A DNA stretch of 64,000 bases from Desulfobacter sp. GTDB taxonomy: Bacteria; Desulfobacterota; Desulfobacteria; Desulfobacterales; Desulfobacteraceae. Shown piece by piece: positions 41,237 to 51,300 of the stretch (positions are counted from its first letter, which is position 1; each line of letters opens with the position of its first letter). The translations under genes were made by a program, and so were the position numbers. Location: the NCBI GenBank assembly GCA_028768525.1, contig CP054837.1, positions 4,584,001-4,648,000 of the forward strand, read 5' to 3'. Below the pieces are notes generated by a model. It worked only from the letters and a program-made list of their open reading frames with translations, was not told the origin of the DNA and ran no database searches.

Positions 41237-41586
41237 CACACCTCCATAGGAATTATGATTTCTTATCATAGTTAACTGCCAAGTCTTACATAGAGCCTGG
41301 GCCCCGGTGAGGCAAATTGATTGTTCTGATCGAAATTTCAAAAGGGATAGATGATCTCAATCGCTGGTGTAAAGGGGCTCCCAAGACGCCACCACGGTGT
41401 CCAGGCCTTGGGCGGGGAGGGCTCGCCATCCCCGTTCAAGACCGGGTTTGCGGCAACTTTCGTTAATTTTAGGGTGGTGCCTTTTCGAGTTCAAGGCGAT
41501 ACAAATAGATCGCATGTGTTCACTTTATTCATTCTTTTGTATAATTAAATTGACATAATGGTCATTATAATATACATGGTCCTGTC
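41237..41586. other. Divergent intergenic region between hydrogenase and XRE-cupin genes
   Basis: 350 bases without a gene. The hydrogenase side holds only a weak promoter-like pair (TTGGCA, then CATAAT on the minus strand, 19-nt spacing). The other side carries the palindrome listed at 41555. The middle (about 41340-41480) is G+C-rich and featureless to my reading. Confidence 0.4.
41555..41568 (+). promoter_or_regulatory. ATAATG-GT-CATTAT palindrome upstream of XRE-cupin gene
   Basis: A perfect 6-bp inverted repeat overlaps the A+T-rich promoter region (TTGACA at 41550-41555) 19 bases before the regulator's ATG. Probably the site of autoregulation. Confidence 0.45.
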
Positions 41587-42114
41587 ATGAATGAATGCAG
41601 AAATTTTGACTTTTCCATTGTTCGGAGCCTCCGCATGAAGCGGGGGATAACCGCTGAAGCGCTGGCAAACCAAGCCAATATCACCCGGGCAACCGTTGTC
41701 AAACTTGAATCGGGAAAGGGCAATCCCACCGTGGAAACCCTCAACGCCATCGGAAAGGTGTTCGGACTCACCGCAAGCCAGCTGATCCAGATGGCCGAGA
41801 CCGGTGGCGCCGAATCCGGCCGCACCGCCCCCTATGACCGGGACGGATTCAAAGGGGTTCATATCTCCTTTCCCGGCTTTGAGGCCTTTCACCTCAAGGC
41901 GCCAAAGGGGTGCCGGTCGGTGTCGGTTCCGGAACTCCATGACCATACCGCCGAGATCTGCCTGGTGACATCGGGCAGGCTGAGGATCTCCGTCATGGGA
42001 ACGGCCAGGGAACTGGGCCCCGGAGAGGCCCTCCGGTTCAAGGCACTGCATGAGCATGAACTAGAAATTATGGAAGATGCACAGCTATTGCTGATCCACC
42101 ATCTTCTGACCTGA
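41587..42114 (+). CDS. XRE-family regulator with C-terminal cupin domain
   Basis: The 175-aa protein has an N-terminal helix-turn-helix (SLRMKRGITAEALANQANITRATVVKLESGKGNPTVETLNAIGKVF) and a C-terminal cupin (residues about 100-172; LRISVMGTARELGPGEALRF...HEHELE), where small ligands or metals bind. It is transcribed toward the TonB receptor operon and separated from it by a terminator, so control of that operon is a plausible but unproven role. Confidence 0.88.
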   Translation: MNECRNFDFSIVRSLRMKRGITAEALANQANITRATVVKLESGKGNPTVETLNAIGKVFGLTASQLIQMAETGGAESGRTAPYDRDGFKGVHISFPGFEAFHLKAPKGCRSVSVPELHDHTAEICLVTSGRLRISVMGTARELGPGEALRFKALHEHELEIMEDAQLLLIHHLLT

Positions 42115-42170
42115 TCCGGTGCGCCCCCGCAGTATGGGGGCAGGGGCACGGGGCAGATATATTAAGATTA

Positions 42171-42224
42171 AGGCCACGAAGGTCCTTACCTGCAAAACGC
42201 GGGTATGCCTCGCGGCCTTTTTTT
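42171..42224 (+). terminator. Rho-independent terminator after the XRE-cupin gene
   Basis: AGGCCACGAAGG (42171-42182) pairs imperfectly with CCTCGCGGCCT (42208-42218) around an inner TACC/GGTA stem, and is followed by TTTTTTT. A separate CCCCC/GGGGG hairpin lies just upstream (42124-42140). Because it precedes the TonB receptor by about 55 bases, it could also be an attenuator for that operon. Confidence 0.65.
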
Positions 42225-42278
42225 ATGGGCCGGTCAGGTCGCTGAATCAATAATGATTGAACCTAAAGGAGATTCCTG

Positions 42279-44399
42279 ATGAACCTGTTGAAACATGCTG
42301 CACTCCCGGCCTGCCTGCTCCTTTTCTGGACCCTGCCCGGCCTGGCCCAACAACCTGCAGACGAAAATGTTACGGAATTGGAACCCATGGTGGTTTCAGA
42401 CAAAGCGGACAGGACCGACCCCGAGGCCCTGGTCGTGGATATAAAGAAAATCCAAACCCCGCTTCCCAGCGGCAATATCCTGGACACCATGGCCAGTGAA
42501 GCCGGTGTACAGATCCGCCGGACCAGCCAGTCCGGCACCGGCTCCGGCGCCCTGAGGGTGAGGGGATTCGACGAGACCCGCCTGAGTGTCAGGCAGAACG
42601 GGATCCCCCTGAACCGGGACGGCTCCTATGGCAACGGCGCCGTGGACTGGGGGGCCTTTTCGGCGGAATCCCTGGAATCCGTGGAAATTTTCAAGGGCGC
42701 CTGCCCGGCAAAATACGGAAACACCCTGGGCGGGGTGGTCAACCTTAAAACCCGGCAGCCGGACACCACCCCGGTCACCCAGGTCAGCCTCACCGCCGGC
42801 AGCCTGGATACCCTCAATGCCGGTGTTGCCCATGCATGGAAAAAGGGAAATTGGGGCTGGAGCGTATCCGCCGGACACTATGAGACCGACGGATACCTGA
42901 GAAACAACTTTATGGATCGGGACCGGGGCACGGCCCGGATTTCCCTGGACCTGCCCGGGGAGTGGGAAGCCGGGACCGCCGTGGATTTTTCCAGAACCGA
43001 AAACGGCAATCCCGTATACAACCGTACGGACAGCGCCTATTACGATCCCAATTCCCCCCTGGCCGATGAAAAGGAACTGCGGGGGCCGGGGATCAGTTCC
43101 CGGCTCATCAACGGGGCCCAGGCATGGGGGGAGGGCTCTTTCACCGAGGACAAAAGCTGCGATCTCACCGCCTGGGTGGCCCGCAATACCCAGGCCGGCA
43201 GCTTCAGGATTGAGGGGCGCCTCTGGAATCAGGAGAGTGTGGAAACCTATTATGACGCCGCAGACCGGAACAAGAAAATCTATGAGCGGGAAACCGATGC
43301 CGAAGACAACAACTGGCTGCTTTCCGCTGCCTTTTCAAGGAGGTTGGGGGACCACCTCCTTGAGCTGGGCGGGGAAACCAGCAGCCACGGCTGGGGCGAG
43401 CAGCGGGTAAAGTATATCGATACCGCCTATTTCAACGGATCCATTAATTTTTTCAGATTTATCCGGGATGGTTTTTTGGGCCAGGAGGATATCATGGCCT
43501 ATCATGCCCTCTACGTCCAGGATACCTGGCAGGTGATGGACCGGATCAGCCTGGAGCTGGGCCTGAGGCAGGAGTGGTTCCGGGCGGATTCCATCAACCC
43601 GGATGCATTCGGCTTTACCTGGGCCACCGGGGTGTCGGACCTCAGCGAAACCCATACCGACCCCAGGCTGGCCCTCACCTTCACCCCCTGGGAAAAGACC
43701 CGCATCACCGCAAGGTTCGGCATCGCCCACCGCTATCCCACCTCGCCGGAATATTTCTGGTGGTACCTCAACAACGCCACCAACTATTTTAATACGGATT
43801 TCAATTCCGAACGGGCCCTCCAGTACGAACTGGGGCTGGACCAGACCTTTGACAACGACCTGACCCTCTTTGTCCGTGGGTACTACTACGATATCAAGGA
43901 CTATATCTCCTCCGTCTCGGTCCCGGGGGTGGGATCGGTTTTCTACAATATCGACACGGTCGAAATCAAAGGCCTTGAGGCCGGCTTCAGCTTTCCCTTG
44001 CCCCTTCACCTCACCCTCTGGGCCAATGCCACCTGGCAGGAGGGGGACAAATCCGGCGATCCCTGGGATGCGGGCAATGCCATGTCCCGGCAGCTTGCCG
44101 ATCTGCCCGAAATCATGGTCAACGCCGGCCTGACCCTGGACGACGGAGGCCCCTTTTCGGCCCGGCTCTGGATCAACCACGTGGATGAGCGGGAGCATTA
44201 TAGCGGCAGCACCCTCACCACCCTTTCCGCCTACACCCTGGTCAACCTGTCGGCCCAATACCGGATATACCAGAGCAAGACCACCACCGCCGACCTGGTG
44301 GCGGCCGCCGAAAATATCCTGGACGAGGACTACCAGGAAAAACAGGGGTATCCCATGGCCGGTGCAACGGTCCTGGCCGGTGTCAGGTTCTCTTTTTAA
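42279..44399 (+). CDS. TonB-dependent outer-membrane receptor
   Basis: The 706-aa protein has a signal peptide (residues 1-24, ending LPGLAQ), a TonB-box-like segment (LEPMVVSD), a plug domain (SGALRVRGFDETRLSVRQNGIPLN...GNTLGGVVNLKTRQP) and a 22-strand barrel ending in the typical terminal Phe (GVRFSF). It takes up a metal complex or similar large solute. It is first in an operon with an FmdE-like exported protein and a flavin reductase, which points to a metal or reducible ligand rather than vitamin B12. No siderophore genes are present. Confidence 0.92.
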   Translation: MNLLKHAALPACLLLFWTLPGLAQQPADENVTELEPMVVSDKADRTDPEALVVDIKKIQTPLPSGNILDTMASEAGVQIRRTSQSGTGSGALRVRGFDETRLSVRQNGIPLNRDGSYGNGAVDWGAFSAESLESVEIFKGACPAKYGNTLGGVVNLKTRQPDTTPVTQVSLTAGSLDTLNAGVAHAWKKGNWGWSVSAGHYETDGYLRNNFMDRDRGTARISLDLPGEWEAGTAVDFSRTENGNPVYNRTDSAYYDPNSPLADEKELRGPGISSRLINGAQAWGEGSFTEDKSCDLTAWVARNTQAGSFRIEGRLWNQESVETYYDAADRNKKIYERETDAEDNNWLLSAAFSRRLGDHLLELGGETSSHGWGEQRVKYIDTAYFNGSINFFRFIRDGFLGQEDIMAYHALYVQDTWQVMDRISLELGLRQEWFRADSINPDAFGFTWATGVSDLSETHTDPRLALTFTPWEKTRITARFGIAHRYPTSPEYFWWYLNNATNYFNTDFNSERALQYELGLDQTFDNDLTLFVRGYYYDIKDYISSVSVPGVGSVFYNIDTVEIKGLEAGFSFPLPLHLTLWANATWQEGDKSGDPWDAGNAMSRQLADLPEIMVNAGLTLDDGGPFSARLWINHVDEREHYSGSTLTTLSAYTLVNLSAQYRIYQSKTTTADLVAAAENILDEDYQEKQGYPMAGATVLAGVRFSF

Positions 44400-44431
44400 T
44401 CACCCCCAATTCAGTTGAAAGGAAGACTAAA

Positions 44432-45547
44432 GTGAAACCCTTATCTCTTTTCTGGATACTTATTTTTCTGGTTACCGCCGCCGTTCCGGCTGCCTTGCCG
44501 AGTTCCGGTATGGCTGCCGGGGCTAGTGATCTGGCAGCCCTGGGACAGGAGGCGGTAATTGCCGCAAAGACGGCCCTTGCCCCCCACCCCATCGATGCCT
44601 GCATCACCAATGCGGGATCGGCATCTTTTGAAAACAGGCCCGCCTGCCTGCTCCTTGATATTTTAGCCGGGCAGACCAATGCCAGCCCGGGCCGGGGCTC
44701 GCTGTTGTCTGTCCACGGCAGCTGGGCGGATGCGCCCTGGGCCGCTTTTATCAGCCGCCCCTCCCCGGAGGAACTGCTCATGGTTCTGGTCCGGATCCGT
44801 CCCGGGGGCACCACCCTTGCCGGGCCCCTTGACGTCAGGGTGACGGCGGGCACGGAGTTTGGCCCCTTTAAGGCCGCCCTGGGCAAAGATGCCTTTTCCC
44901 TGGTCACCCTGGCCAACGGATGGGCGGACGGCGTGCCTGCCGGACTCATGGCCGGCAGCCTCTACCACGACCACCTCTGCTGCGGGGTCTCCACCGGCTA
45001 CCTGACCACCCGGTTCATCCTGGACCGGTTTCCCCTGTCCGGCGGCCAGTCCTACATTTATATCGGTGTCCCGGCCTGGTGCCAGGATGATTTGATCATG
45101 ACCGCCCTGAACCTGACCCCGGGCAAGCACGGATATGTGACCATGAACTACCCCTGGAACCGTCCCTGGCAGAGCTCAGGGGGCAGTTACAAAAACCTGG
45201 GGGGCATCATCATCCGCCGGGAGGGCAGGGGGCAGGGGGGAGAGGCCTGGGTCCTTTCCTATAACTGGCGCCCGGAGGACTTTAAGGCCTTTGCCGGGAT
45301 CGGCGACGGTCCCCTGGACTGGAAGAACAAGCCCTGGCTCCACGTTCTGTACAACCGGTTCCTGGCAACCCGCCTGGACCGGCCCCAGGACTTTGTTTCC
45401 GTGCTCAAGCACCGGCGGCTTGACACCGCCGGCCAGATCGACCAATTGATCCGGCTGGGGGCCAATCCCCTTGAAATTCTGCTGGGGGAGGATCCCGGCT
45501 GGAATTCCCCCGGGCCCGTTAAATCCAAACCTGAGAAGAAAGGATAA
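44432..45547 (+). CDS. Exported FmdE-family protein
   Basis: A 371-aa protein with an N-terminal signal (SLFWILIFLVTAAVPAALPSSGMAAG). The central GSLYHDHLCCGVSTGYLTTRFI is the FmdE core, with His and Cys residues that coordinate metal in relatives. Canonical FmdE belongs to molybdenum/tungsten formylmethanofuran dehydrogenase, but here the protein is exported and sits beside a TonB receptor, so metal capture or delivery in the periplasm is the better guess. It starts 33 bases after the receptor gene. Confidence 0.8.
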   Translation: MKPLSLFWILIFLVTAAVPAALPSSGMAAGASDLAALGQEAVIAAKTALAPHPIDACITNAGSASFENRPACLLLDILAGQTNASPGRGSLLSVHGSWADAPWAAFISRPSPEELLMVLVRIRPGGTTLAGPLDVRVTAGTEFGPFKAALGKDAFSLVTLANGWADGVPAGLMAGSLYHDHLCCGVSTGYLTTRFILDRFPLSGGQSYIYIGVPAWCQDDLIMTALNLTPGKHGYVTMNYPWNRPWQSSGGSYKNLGGIIIRREGRGQGGEAWVLSYNWRPEDFKAFAGIGDGPLDWKNKPWLHVLYNRFLATRLDRPQDFVSVLKHRRLDTAGQIDQLIRLGANPLEILLGEDPGWNSPGPVKSKPEKKG

Positions 45548-45550
45548 ACC

Positions 45551-46162
45551 ATGCTCTTTAAACCCTTCATGCGGGAGGGCTTCATGCCCCTGCCCGTCAC
45601 CTTTGTCTCCTCCATCAGTGCCGACGGGATTCCCAATATCGCGCCCTACTCCTGTGTCATGCCGGTGCTGCGGCCCCTGGATCTGATCTGCCTGGCCTCG
45701 GCAGAAAAGCGGGACACCCTGGCCAATATCCGGGAAACCGACGAATTCGTGGTCAATCTGGTGGGAGAGCAGTTTACGGATAAAGTGATCCCAACGGCCC
45801 GGTTTTCTATACCCGAAGAGAACGAGTTTGAACTGGCCGGATTAAGCCAGAAACCCTCGGAAGAGATCCGCCCGCCGGGCATAGCGGGGGCCTACGCCTG
45901 GATGGAGTGCCGGCTGGCCGGGTTCCACCGGGGAGAGGGGTATACCCTGGTCATGGGGAAGGTGGTCCGGCTGGAGGTGGACGACGCCTGCCTGACCCCG
46001 GATGGCAGTTTGGATCTTGACAGGGCCAGGCCCCTGATGATGACCGGCAGCAAAAAAGGGATGCACTATTGCTCGGCCGCAGATTTGGGCCGGCTGGATC
46101 CCTTCGGCGCCATGTTTCCGGACGGCAGGGATCCTTTGGCAAAGACATATGAAGAGAAGTAA
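45551..46162 (+). CDS. Flavin reductase-like (flavoredoxin-type) protein
   Basis: A 203-aa FMN split-barrel protein: MPLPVTFVSSISADGIPNIAPYSC near the start and RDTLANIRETDEFVVNLV follow the family pattern. It lies 4 bases after the FmdE-like gene. It could reduce a flavin or a metal ligand brought in by the TonB system; alternatively it is a general electron carrier related to flavoredoxin of sulfate reducers. Confidence 0.85.
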   Translation: MLFKPFMREGFMPLPVTFVSSISADGIPNIAPYSCVMPVLRPLDLICLASAEKRDTLANIRETDEFVVNLVGEQFTDKVIPTARFSIPEENEFELAGLSQKPSEEIRPPGIAGAYAWMECRLAGFHRGEGYTLVMGKVVRLEVDDACLTPDGSLDLDRARPLMMTGSKKGMHYCSAADLGRLDPFGAMFPDGRDPLAKTYEEK

Positions 46163-46172
46163 TTCCGTCACA

Positions 46173-46200
46173 GGCCGGCCCCGTTAAAAAGGGGCCGGCC
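46173..46200. terminator. Bidirectional hairpin between flavin reductase and metF
   Basis: GGCCGGCCCC (46173-46182) and GGGGCCGGCC (46191-46200) form a perfect 10-bp stem over an A-rich loop between convergent genes. No strong T-tract follows on either strand. Confidence 0.6.
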
Positions 46201-46210
46201 TTAGCGGCGT

Positions 46211-47146
46211 TTAAACAACGGGCCGGGTGAAAAGCCCGGCTCGTTCCACGATTTCGGGCACCTTTTCCTCCCATTCAATGGCCATGATGTGGAAACCGGC
46301 CACCCCGTCCACCTGTGCAAGTTCCTGGATATGCTCGATGCAGATCTCGATGCCCTCCTGGGCCTGCTTCTTTTTATCCACGGACCCCAGGCGGCGGATG
46401 ATCTCGTCGGGTACATCCATGCCCGGGACCTTGTTTTTCATGTACTTGGCCATGCCCACGGATTTCATGGGGGTCATGCCGGCCATGATGAAGGCCTTTT
46501 CGCTCAGTCCCCGGTCACATGCCCGCCGCATCCACTCCTTGAACTTGTCGATATTGTAGATGCACTGGGTCTGGATGAACTGGGCGCCGCAGGCGATTTT
46601 TTTGGCCAGCCGCGGGATGCGGATCTCAAAGGGATCGGCAAAGGGGTTGGCGGCCGCGCCCACGAAGATGGCCGGGGGGCGCTTGATTTCATCACCGCCC
46701 AAAAATTTGCCCTCATCGCGCATGTGGCAGGCGGTCTGGACCAGCTGCATGGAGTCCAGGTCGTGGACATTCTGGCCCTGGGGGCAGTCCCCGAAGCTTT
46801 GGTGGTCGCCTGACAGGCAGAGCATGTTGGGGATGTTAAATGATGCGGCCCCAAGGATATCGCTCTGCAGGGCCACCCGGTTCCGGTCCCGGGTGACCAT
46901 CTGGAGGACCGGCTCAATGCCCTCCTGTTTGAGATGGATGCAGGCCGCCAGGGAGCACATCCGGGTCATGGCGGTCTGGTTGTCCGTCACGTTTACCGCA
47001 TCCACATAATCTTTGATCAGGCGGCCCTTCTCCCGGATGGCGGACGGATCGCTGCCCCTGGGGGGGCCGCATTCCGATGTCACCGCCATCTGTCCGGATC
47101 TCAGTACCCGTGCAAGTCTGCTTGAAGCTGTCCCGTTTTCATTCAT
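46211..47146 (-). CDS. metF: Methylenetetrahydrofolate reductase
   Basis: A 311-aa TIM-barrel flavoprotein: VTSECGPPRGSDP near the start, VNVTDNQTA, LSGDHQSFG and GAQFIQTQCIYNID are family motifs. It interconverts methylene- and methyl-H4folate. The neighbours (MetV, MvhD, HdrA) are those of the MetFV-Hdr-Mvh complexes of Wood-Ljungdahl organisms, so here it probably works in the methyl branch for complete oxidation of acetyl-CoA or for CO2 fixation. It overlaps metV by 4 bases. Confidence 0.93.
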   Translation of the reverse strand: MNENGTASSRLARVLRSGQMAVTSECGPPRGSDPSAIREKGRLIKDYVDAVNVTDNQTAMTRMCSLAACIHLKQEGIEPVLQMVTRDRNRVALQSDILGAASFNIPNMLCLSGDHQSFGDCPQGQNVHDLDSMQLVQTACHMRDEGKFLGGDEIKRPPAIFVGAAANPFADPFEIRIPRLAKKIACGAQFIQTQCIYNIDKFKEWMRRACDRGLSEKAFIMAGMTPMKSVGMAKYMKNKVPGMDVPDEIIRRLGSVDKKKQAQEGIEICIEHIQELAQVDGVAGFHIMAIEWEEKVPEIVERAGLFTRPVV

Positions 47147-47811
47147 AGTTGTATGTCCTCCCGGGTAATGGTTCTGGGGCCGCCGGCCCTGTCCGTTGAC
47201 CAGTCCTTGATGGGGGCGACCTGCTCGTAATCTTCCAGCCTTCCCAAAGCCTTAAGCCGGTCGATGATGAGCTGCCAGGCGCAGTCCGTATCCGGCCCCA
47301 GCTCGCATTTGCCGTTGGCGGATCCGCCGCAGGGACCGTTCATCACCCGTTTGGCGCACCGGGAGACCGGGCAGATGCCGCCGGTTCTGGCCAGCACACA
47401 TGACCCGCAGGCCTGGCACCGTTCCGTCCACAGCCCCCGCTCTTCGTTGGCGCCCAGGCAGACCGTGTCCACCCCGGGCAGCAGGGGGGTGGCCGTGTAA
47501 GTCTCCGCTGCGAACTGGACCCCCACGCCGCAGGCAAGGGAAAGTACGGCATCGTAATTATGGATGCGGCCCCTGATTTCCTCTAAATACTCCCGGTCGC
47601 ACTGCCGTTCCAGGGTGGCCTTGCCAAAGGTTTTTGCCTTGCCCCGGGCCTGGTAGTGCAGGGTCAGGGCCGAGGCCAGGATCTCCACCTCCTTTTTACC
47701 TCCGGCTTCGCACACGGTGACGCATTCGTTGCACCCGAGAATCAAAATCCGGTCATAGGGATCGATTTCGGTGATGATTTCCTCAACGGGCTTTTTTCGT
47801 GCAATGATCAT
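47143..47811 (-). CDS. metV: MetV-like methylenetetrahydrofolate reductase zinc/iron-sulfur partner
   Basis: A 222-aa cysteine-rich protein: ILGCNECVTVCEAGG near residue 30, LACGVGVQFAAE, then CQACGSCVLARTGGICPVSRCAKRVMNGPCGG. It matches the MTHFR C-terminal domain family, the partner that helps pass electrons to MetF in acetogens and sulfate reducers. ATGA overlap with metF. Confidence 0.9.
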   Translation of the reverse strand: MIIARKKPVEEIITEIDPYDRILILGCNECVTVCEAGGKKEVEILASALTLHYQARGKAKTFGKATLERQCDREYLEEIRGRIHNYDAVLSLACGVGVQFAAETYTATPLLPGVDTVCLGANEERGLWTERCQACGSCVLARTGGICPVSRCAKRVMNGPCGGSANGKCELGPDTDCAWQLIIDRLKALGRLEDYEQVAPIKDWSTDRAGGPRTITREDIQL

Positions 47812-47832
47812 GGGATCTCCTTTCTTAAACCC

Positions 47833-48276
47833 TCAGGCTGCGGTTTCCGACGCGGGAGTGCAGGAACGGGGGATGGGGGTGGGGCCCAGTGCCTGTATCT
47901 GCTCGGTCATTTGTGATGCGATTTCTGCGAATCTGGGGCCCATGGCTGAGGATAGGTTGAACATCTCCACCCGGTCCGGGTCCATGCCGATTTTTTTCAG
48001 CAGGTGTTTGATCCGGTCAATCCTTGACCGGGCCTTGAGGTTCCCTTCCAGAAAATGGCATTCCCCTTCCAGGCAGCCGGCGATCATGACCCCGTCGGCG
48101 CCTTCCTCCAAGGCCCTGAGCACGTGGATGACATCAATCCGCCCCGTGCAGGGCACCTGGATGATCTTGATATTGGACGGATAGGACAGCCGCATGGAAC
48201 CGGCCAGGTCTGCGGCCGCGTAGGCGCAGTATTTACAGCAGAAACCGACGATCCGGGGCTCAAATTTTTCTGACAT
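47833..48276 (-). CDS. mvhD: MvhD-type hydrogenase iron-sulfur (delta) subunit
   Basis: A 147-aa protein with the MvhD pattern: GFCCKYCAYAAADLAG, VPCTGRIDVIHVLRALEEGADGVMIAGCLEGECHFLEG. It carries a [2Fe-2S] cluster and links an electron donor to HdrA. It sits between the giant HdrA and metV, fitting electron transfer from an HdrA-containing complex to methylene-H4folate reduction. A paralogue is at 56912-57343. Confidence 0.92.
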   Translation of the reverse strand: MSEKFEPRIVGFCCKYCAYAAADLAGSMRLSYPSNIKIIQVPCTGRIDVIHVLRALEEGADGVMIAGCLEGECHFLEGNLKARSRIDRIKHLLKKIGMDPDRVEMFNLSSAMGPRFAEIASQMTEQIQALGPTPIPRSCTPASETAA

Positions 48277-48305
48277 ATTCCCTCCTTTATCTATGCAGAC
48301 CAGCG

Positions 48306-48353
48306 TTATGCAAATTAATCTTTATGCAATCAATTTTTATGCAAAATCAATTT
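48306..48353. repeat. Three imperfect TTATGCAA direct repeats
   Basis: TTATGCAAATTAATC, TTATGCAATCAATTT and TTATGCAAAATCAATTT follow one another in the 90-base gap between hdrA and mvhD. They are strikingly A+T-rich in G+C-rich surroundings. They could be a protein-binding array or an RNA-processing site; function unknown. Confidence 0.6.
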
Positions 48354-48366
48354 CCTGCACACCAAT

Positions 48367-51300
48367 TCAGGCAAACAGGGCCTTTGCCTTTTCGTTTATC
48401 TGGGTATCCGTAAAATGGTTCAATGTGATGATCTTGGCCGGGCATTCGGCCGCGCAGACCCCGCAGCCGTGGCAGAGCGCCGGTTCGATCATGGCGGCGC
48501 CGTTTACCACCCTGGGCACCCCGTAGGGGCAGGAGCGCACGCAGACCAGGCACCGGGCGCATTTGTCCGGATCGCTGTTTTCGGCCACCACCCCGCCCAC
48601 CAGGATGTGATCCTTTGAGAGCACCGTGGCCGCCCTTGAAGCGGCGGCATTGCCCTGGGCTGAGGATTCGTCCAGGGATTTGGGATAGTGGGCCAGTCCC
48701 GCCAGAAAGATCCCCTCCGAGGCAAAGTCCACGGGCCGCAGCTTGGCATGGGCCTCATTGAGGAACCCGTCGGCGTTGATGGGCACCTTGAACAGATCGA
48801 ATAGTTCCTTGTTTTCGTTGGGAATGACGGCTGCGGCCAGGACCAGGGCGTCGGGTTCCAGCAGGATCTCCCGCCCCAGGATCTTGTCCTCCACCGCGAC
48901 CTCTATCCCGCCGTCCTGGCTTTGGGTCACCTTTGGGGGATTGTCCTCGTCGTAGCGGATGAAGATCACCCCGGCCTGCCTGGCCCGGGTATAAAGCGCC
49001 TCCCTTGTGCCGTAGGTCCTGATATCCCGATAGAGCACGAATACGGCCATCTCCGGGTTGGCCGCCTTGAGCTTCAGGGCCTTGACCATGGTGTTGGTGC
49101 AGCAGATCTTGGAGCAATAGGGCCGCTTTTCATTCCTTGAGCCCACGCACTGGATGAAGACCATGGCCCTGGCCTTGAATATGCCGGACTCAGGATCGGC
49201 CAGTTCCCGGTTCAGGTCCAGGTGGGTGAATACTCGTGGGTGGCCGCCGTAGAGGTATTCTTCGGGCTGGTATTCATGGCCGCCCGTGGCCAGGACCGTG
49301 GCGCCGTGGGAGAGGGTGACCGAGGCGGCTTTCTTGTCCGGGCCGGCCACAAGGATCCTGGTGGAGAAATTGCCCATGATGCCGGAGGTTTCCACCACCT
49401 CTACGTTGAGGTGGGCATGGATTTTTGCATGGGACCGGACCCTTTGGATGAGGCTGTCAAGGTAGGGCGGTACGGCTTCACCGCTGGCTGTGGTCAGCAG
49501 GTGGCGGGCCACCCCGCCAAGGTGGTCCTCCCGTTCCACCAGGAACACCTCAAATCCCTGGTTTGCAGCGGAGAGGGCCGCTTCCATGCCGGCGGCGCCT
49601 CCGCCCACCACCAGCAGGGCCCGCACCACGTCAAGGGGCGTCTGGTAGAGGGGTTCGATCCAGTTGGCCTTGGCCACGGCCATGGAGACCAGTTCCTTGG
49701 CCTTCTGGGTGGCAAGGTCGGGATTGTTCATGTGGACCCAGGTGTTCTGGTCCCGGATATTGGCCATTTCAAAGAGGTATTTGTTCAGCCCCGCCTCCCG
49801 GATGGTCTCCTGGAAGAGGGGCTCGTGGGTCCGGGGAGAGCAGGAGGCCACCACCACCCGGTTGATCTCATGCTCCTTTATCACCGCTTTCATCTTGTCC
49901 TGGGTGTCCTGGGAGCAGGTGAAAAGGTTGTCCTCCACATGGACCACGTTGGGCAGGTCCCTTGCAAATTCCCGTACCGCCGGGACATCGGCGATTCCCC
50001 CGATGTTGATGCCGCAGTTGCAGACAAAGACCCCGATCCTGGGGGCCTGGCCCGATACGTCGATTTCCGGGGGCAGTTCCCGGGTCCGGGTCAGGGTGTG
50101 GCGGACAGGGGCCAGGGTGGCGGCGGCAGCGGCCGCCGCAGCCGATGCCTCCATGACGGACTGGGGAATATCCTTGGGCCCCTGGAAGACCCCGCAGGTA
50201 AATATGCCGGGCCGGGTGGTCTCTATGGGGGAGAGGTCCGCTGTGGCGGCAAACCCGTATGGGTTGACTTCAATTTCCAGGGCCTCGGCCAGGCTGCGGT
50301 TCTCCTCACCCGACACCAGGCCCACGGAGAGGACCACCATGTCAAAGGTCTCCTGGGCAAGATTCCCCTCCTCGGTGACATACCGGAGCAACAGATTGCC
50401 GCTTTCATCCGCCTCTTCCACCGTATGGACCCGGGATCTGACAAACCGGACCCCGTGGTCGTTCCTGGCCCGAAGGTAATATTTATCGAACTCTTTGCCA
50501 AAGGTCCGCATGTCCATGAAAAAGACGGCGGTGTCCAGGGGCCCGGGGCTGTGCTCCTTGGCGATCACGGTCTGTTTCACCGCATACATGCAGCAGACCG
50601 AGGAGCAGTACCCGTTGTCGCAGGTGTTGAGGTCCCTTGAGCCCGTGCATTGGAGCCAGGCGATTTTTTTGGGCTCGGCATGGTCCGAGGGCCGGACCAG
50701 ATGGCCCTGGAAGGGGCCCGAGGCCGACAGGATCCGCTCGAACTCAAGGCTGGTCACCACATTGGGATGGGCGGCATAATTATAGGGCGCATGGGGGGCG
50801 GGGTCAAAGGGCTTAAACCCCGGGGCGGCGATGAGGGCGCCCACCTTGATCTGCTCTGCCCGGGGCTGCATGAAATGGTCCACGGCCCCGGCCACGCAGG
50901 CGTCCACGCATTGGTAGCATTCCGAGCAGATCCCGCAGGACAGGCACCGGGACGCTTCCAGTTCCACCTGTTCCTGGTTCAGTCCCGCCGTCACTTCATT
51001 GAAATTGTCCTCCCGTTCCGCGGCCGGCAGCCGCCGGGGGGCCGCCCGGTCAATCCTGGTCACCTCGCTGATATCCGGCTTTTCAAAGGGCCAGTCTTTT
51101 TCCCGTCCTTCTTTTAAATCCAGCCCGTTGACAAAGCGGTGGATGGATTCGGCTGCCCGTTTCCCTGAGGCCACGGCATCCACCACGGATTTGGGGCCGT
51201 AAAAGGCGTCTCCCCCTGCAAATACCCAGTTGATGGGGGTCTGAAGTGTTATTGGATCGGCCTCGTAACCGCCGGGGCGGGTCAGGGCAATCCGTTCCCT

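Noticed and set aside
49222..50640. 472-codon plus-strand frame
   Set aside because: Antisense to the giant HdrA gene, which has intact motifs throughout.
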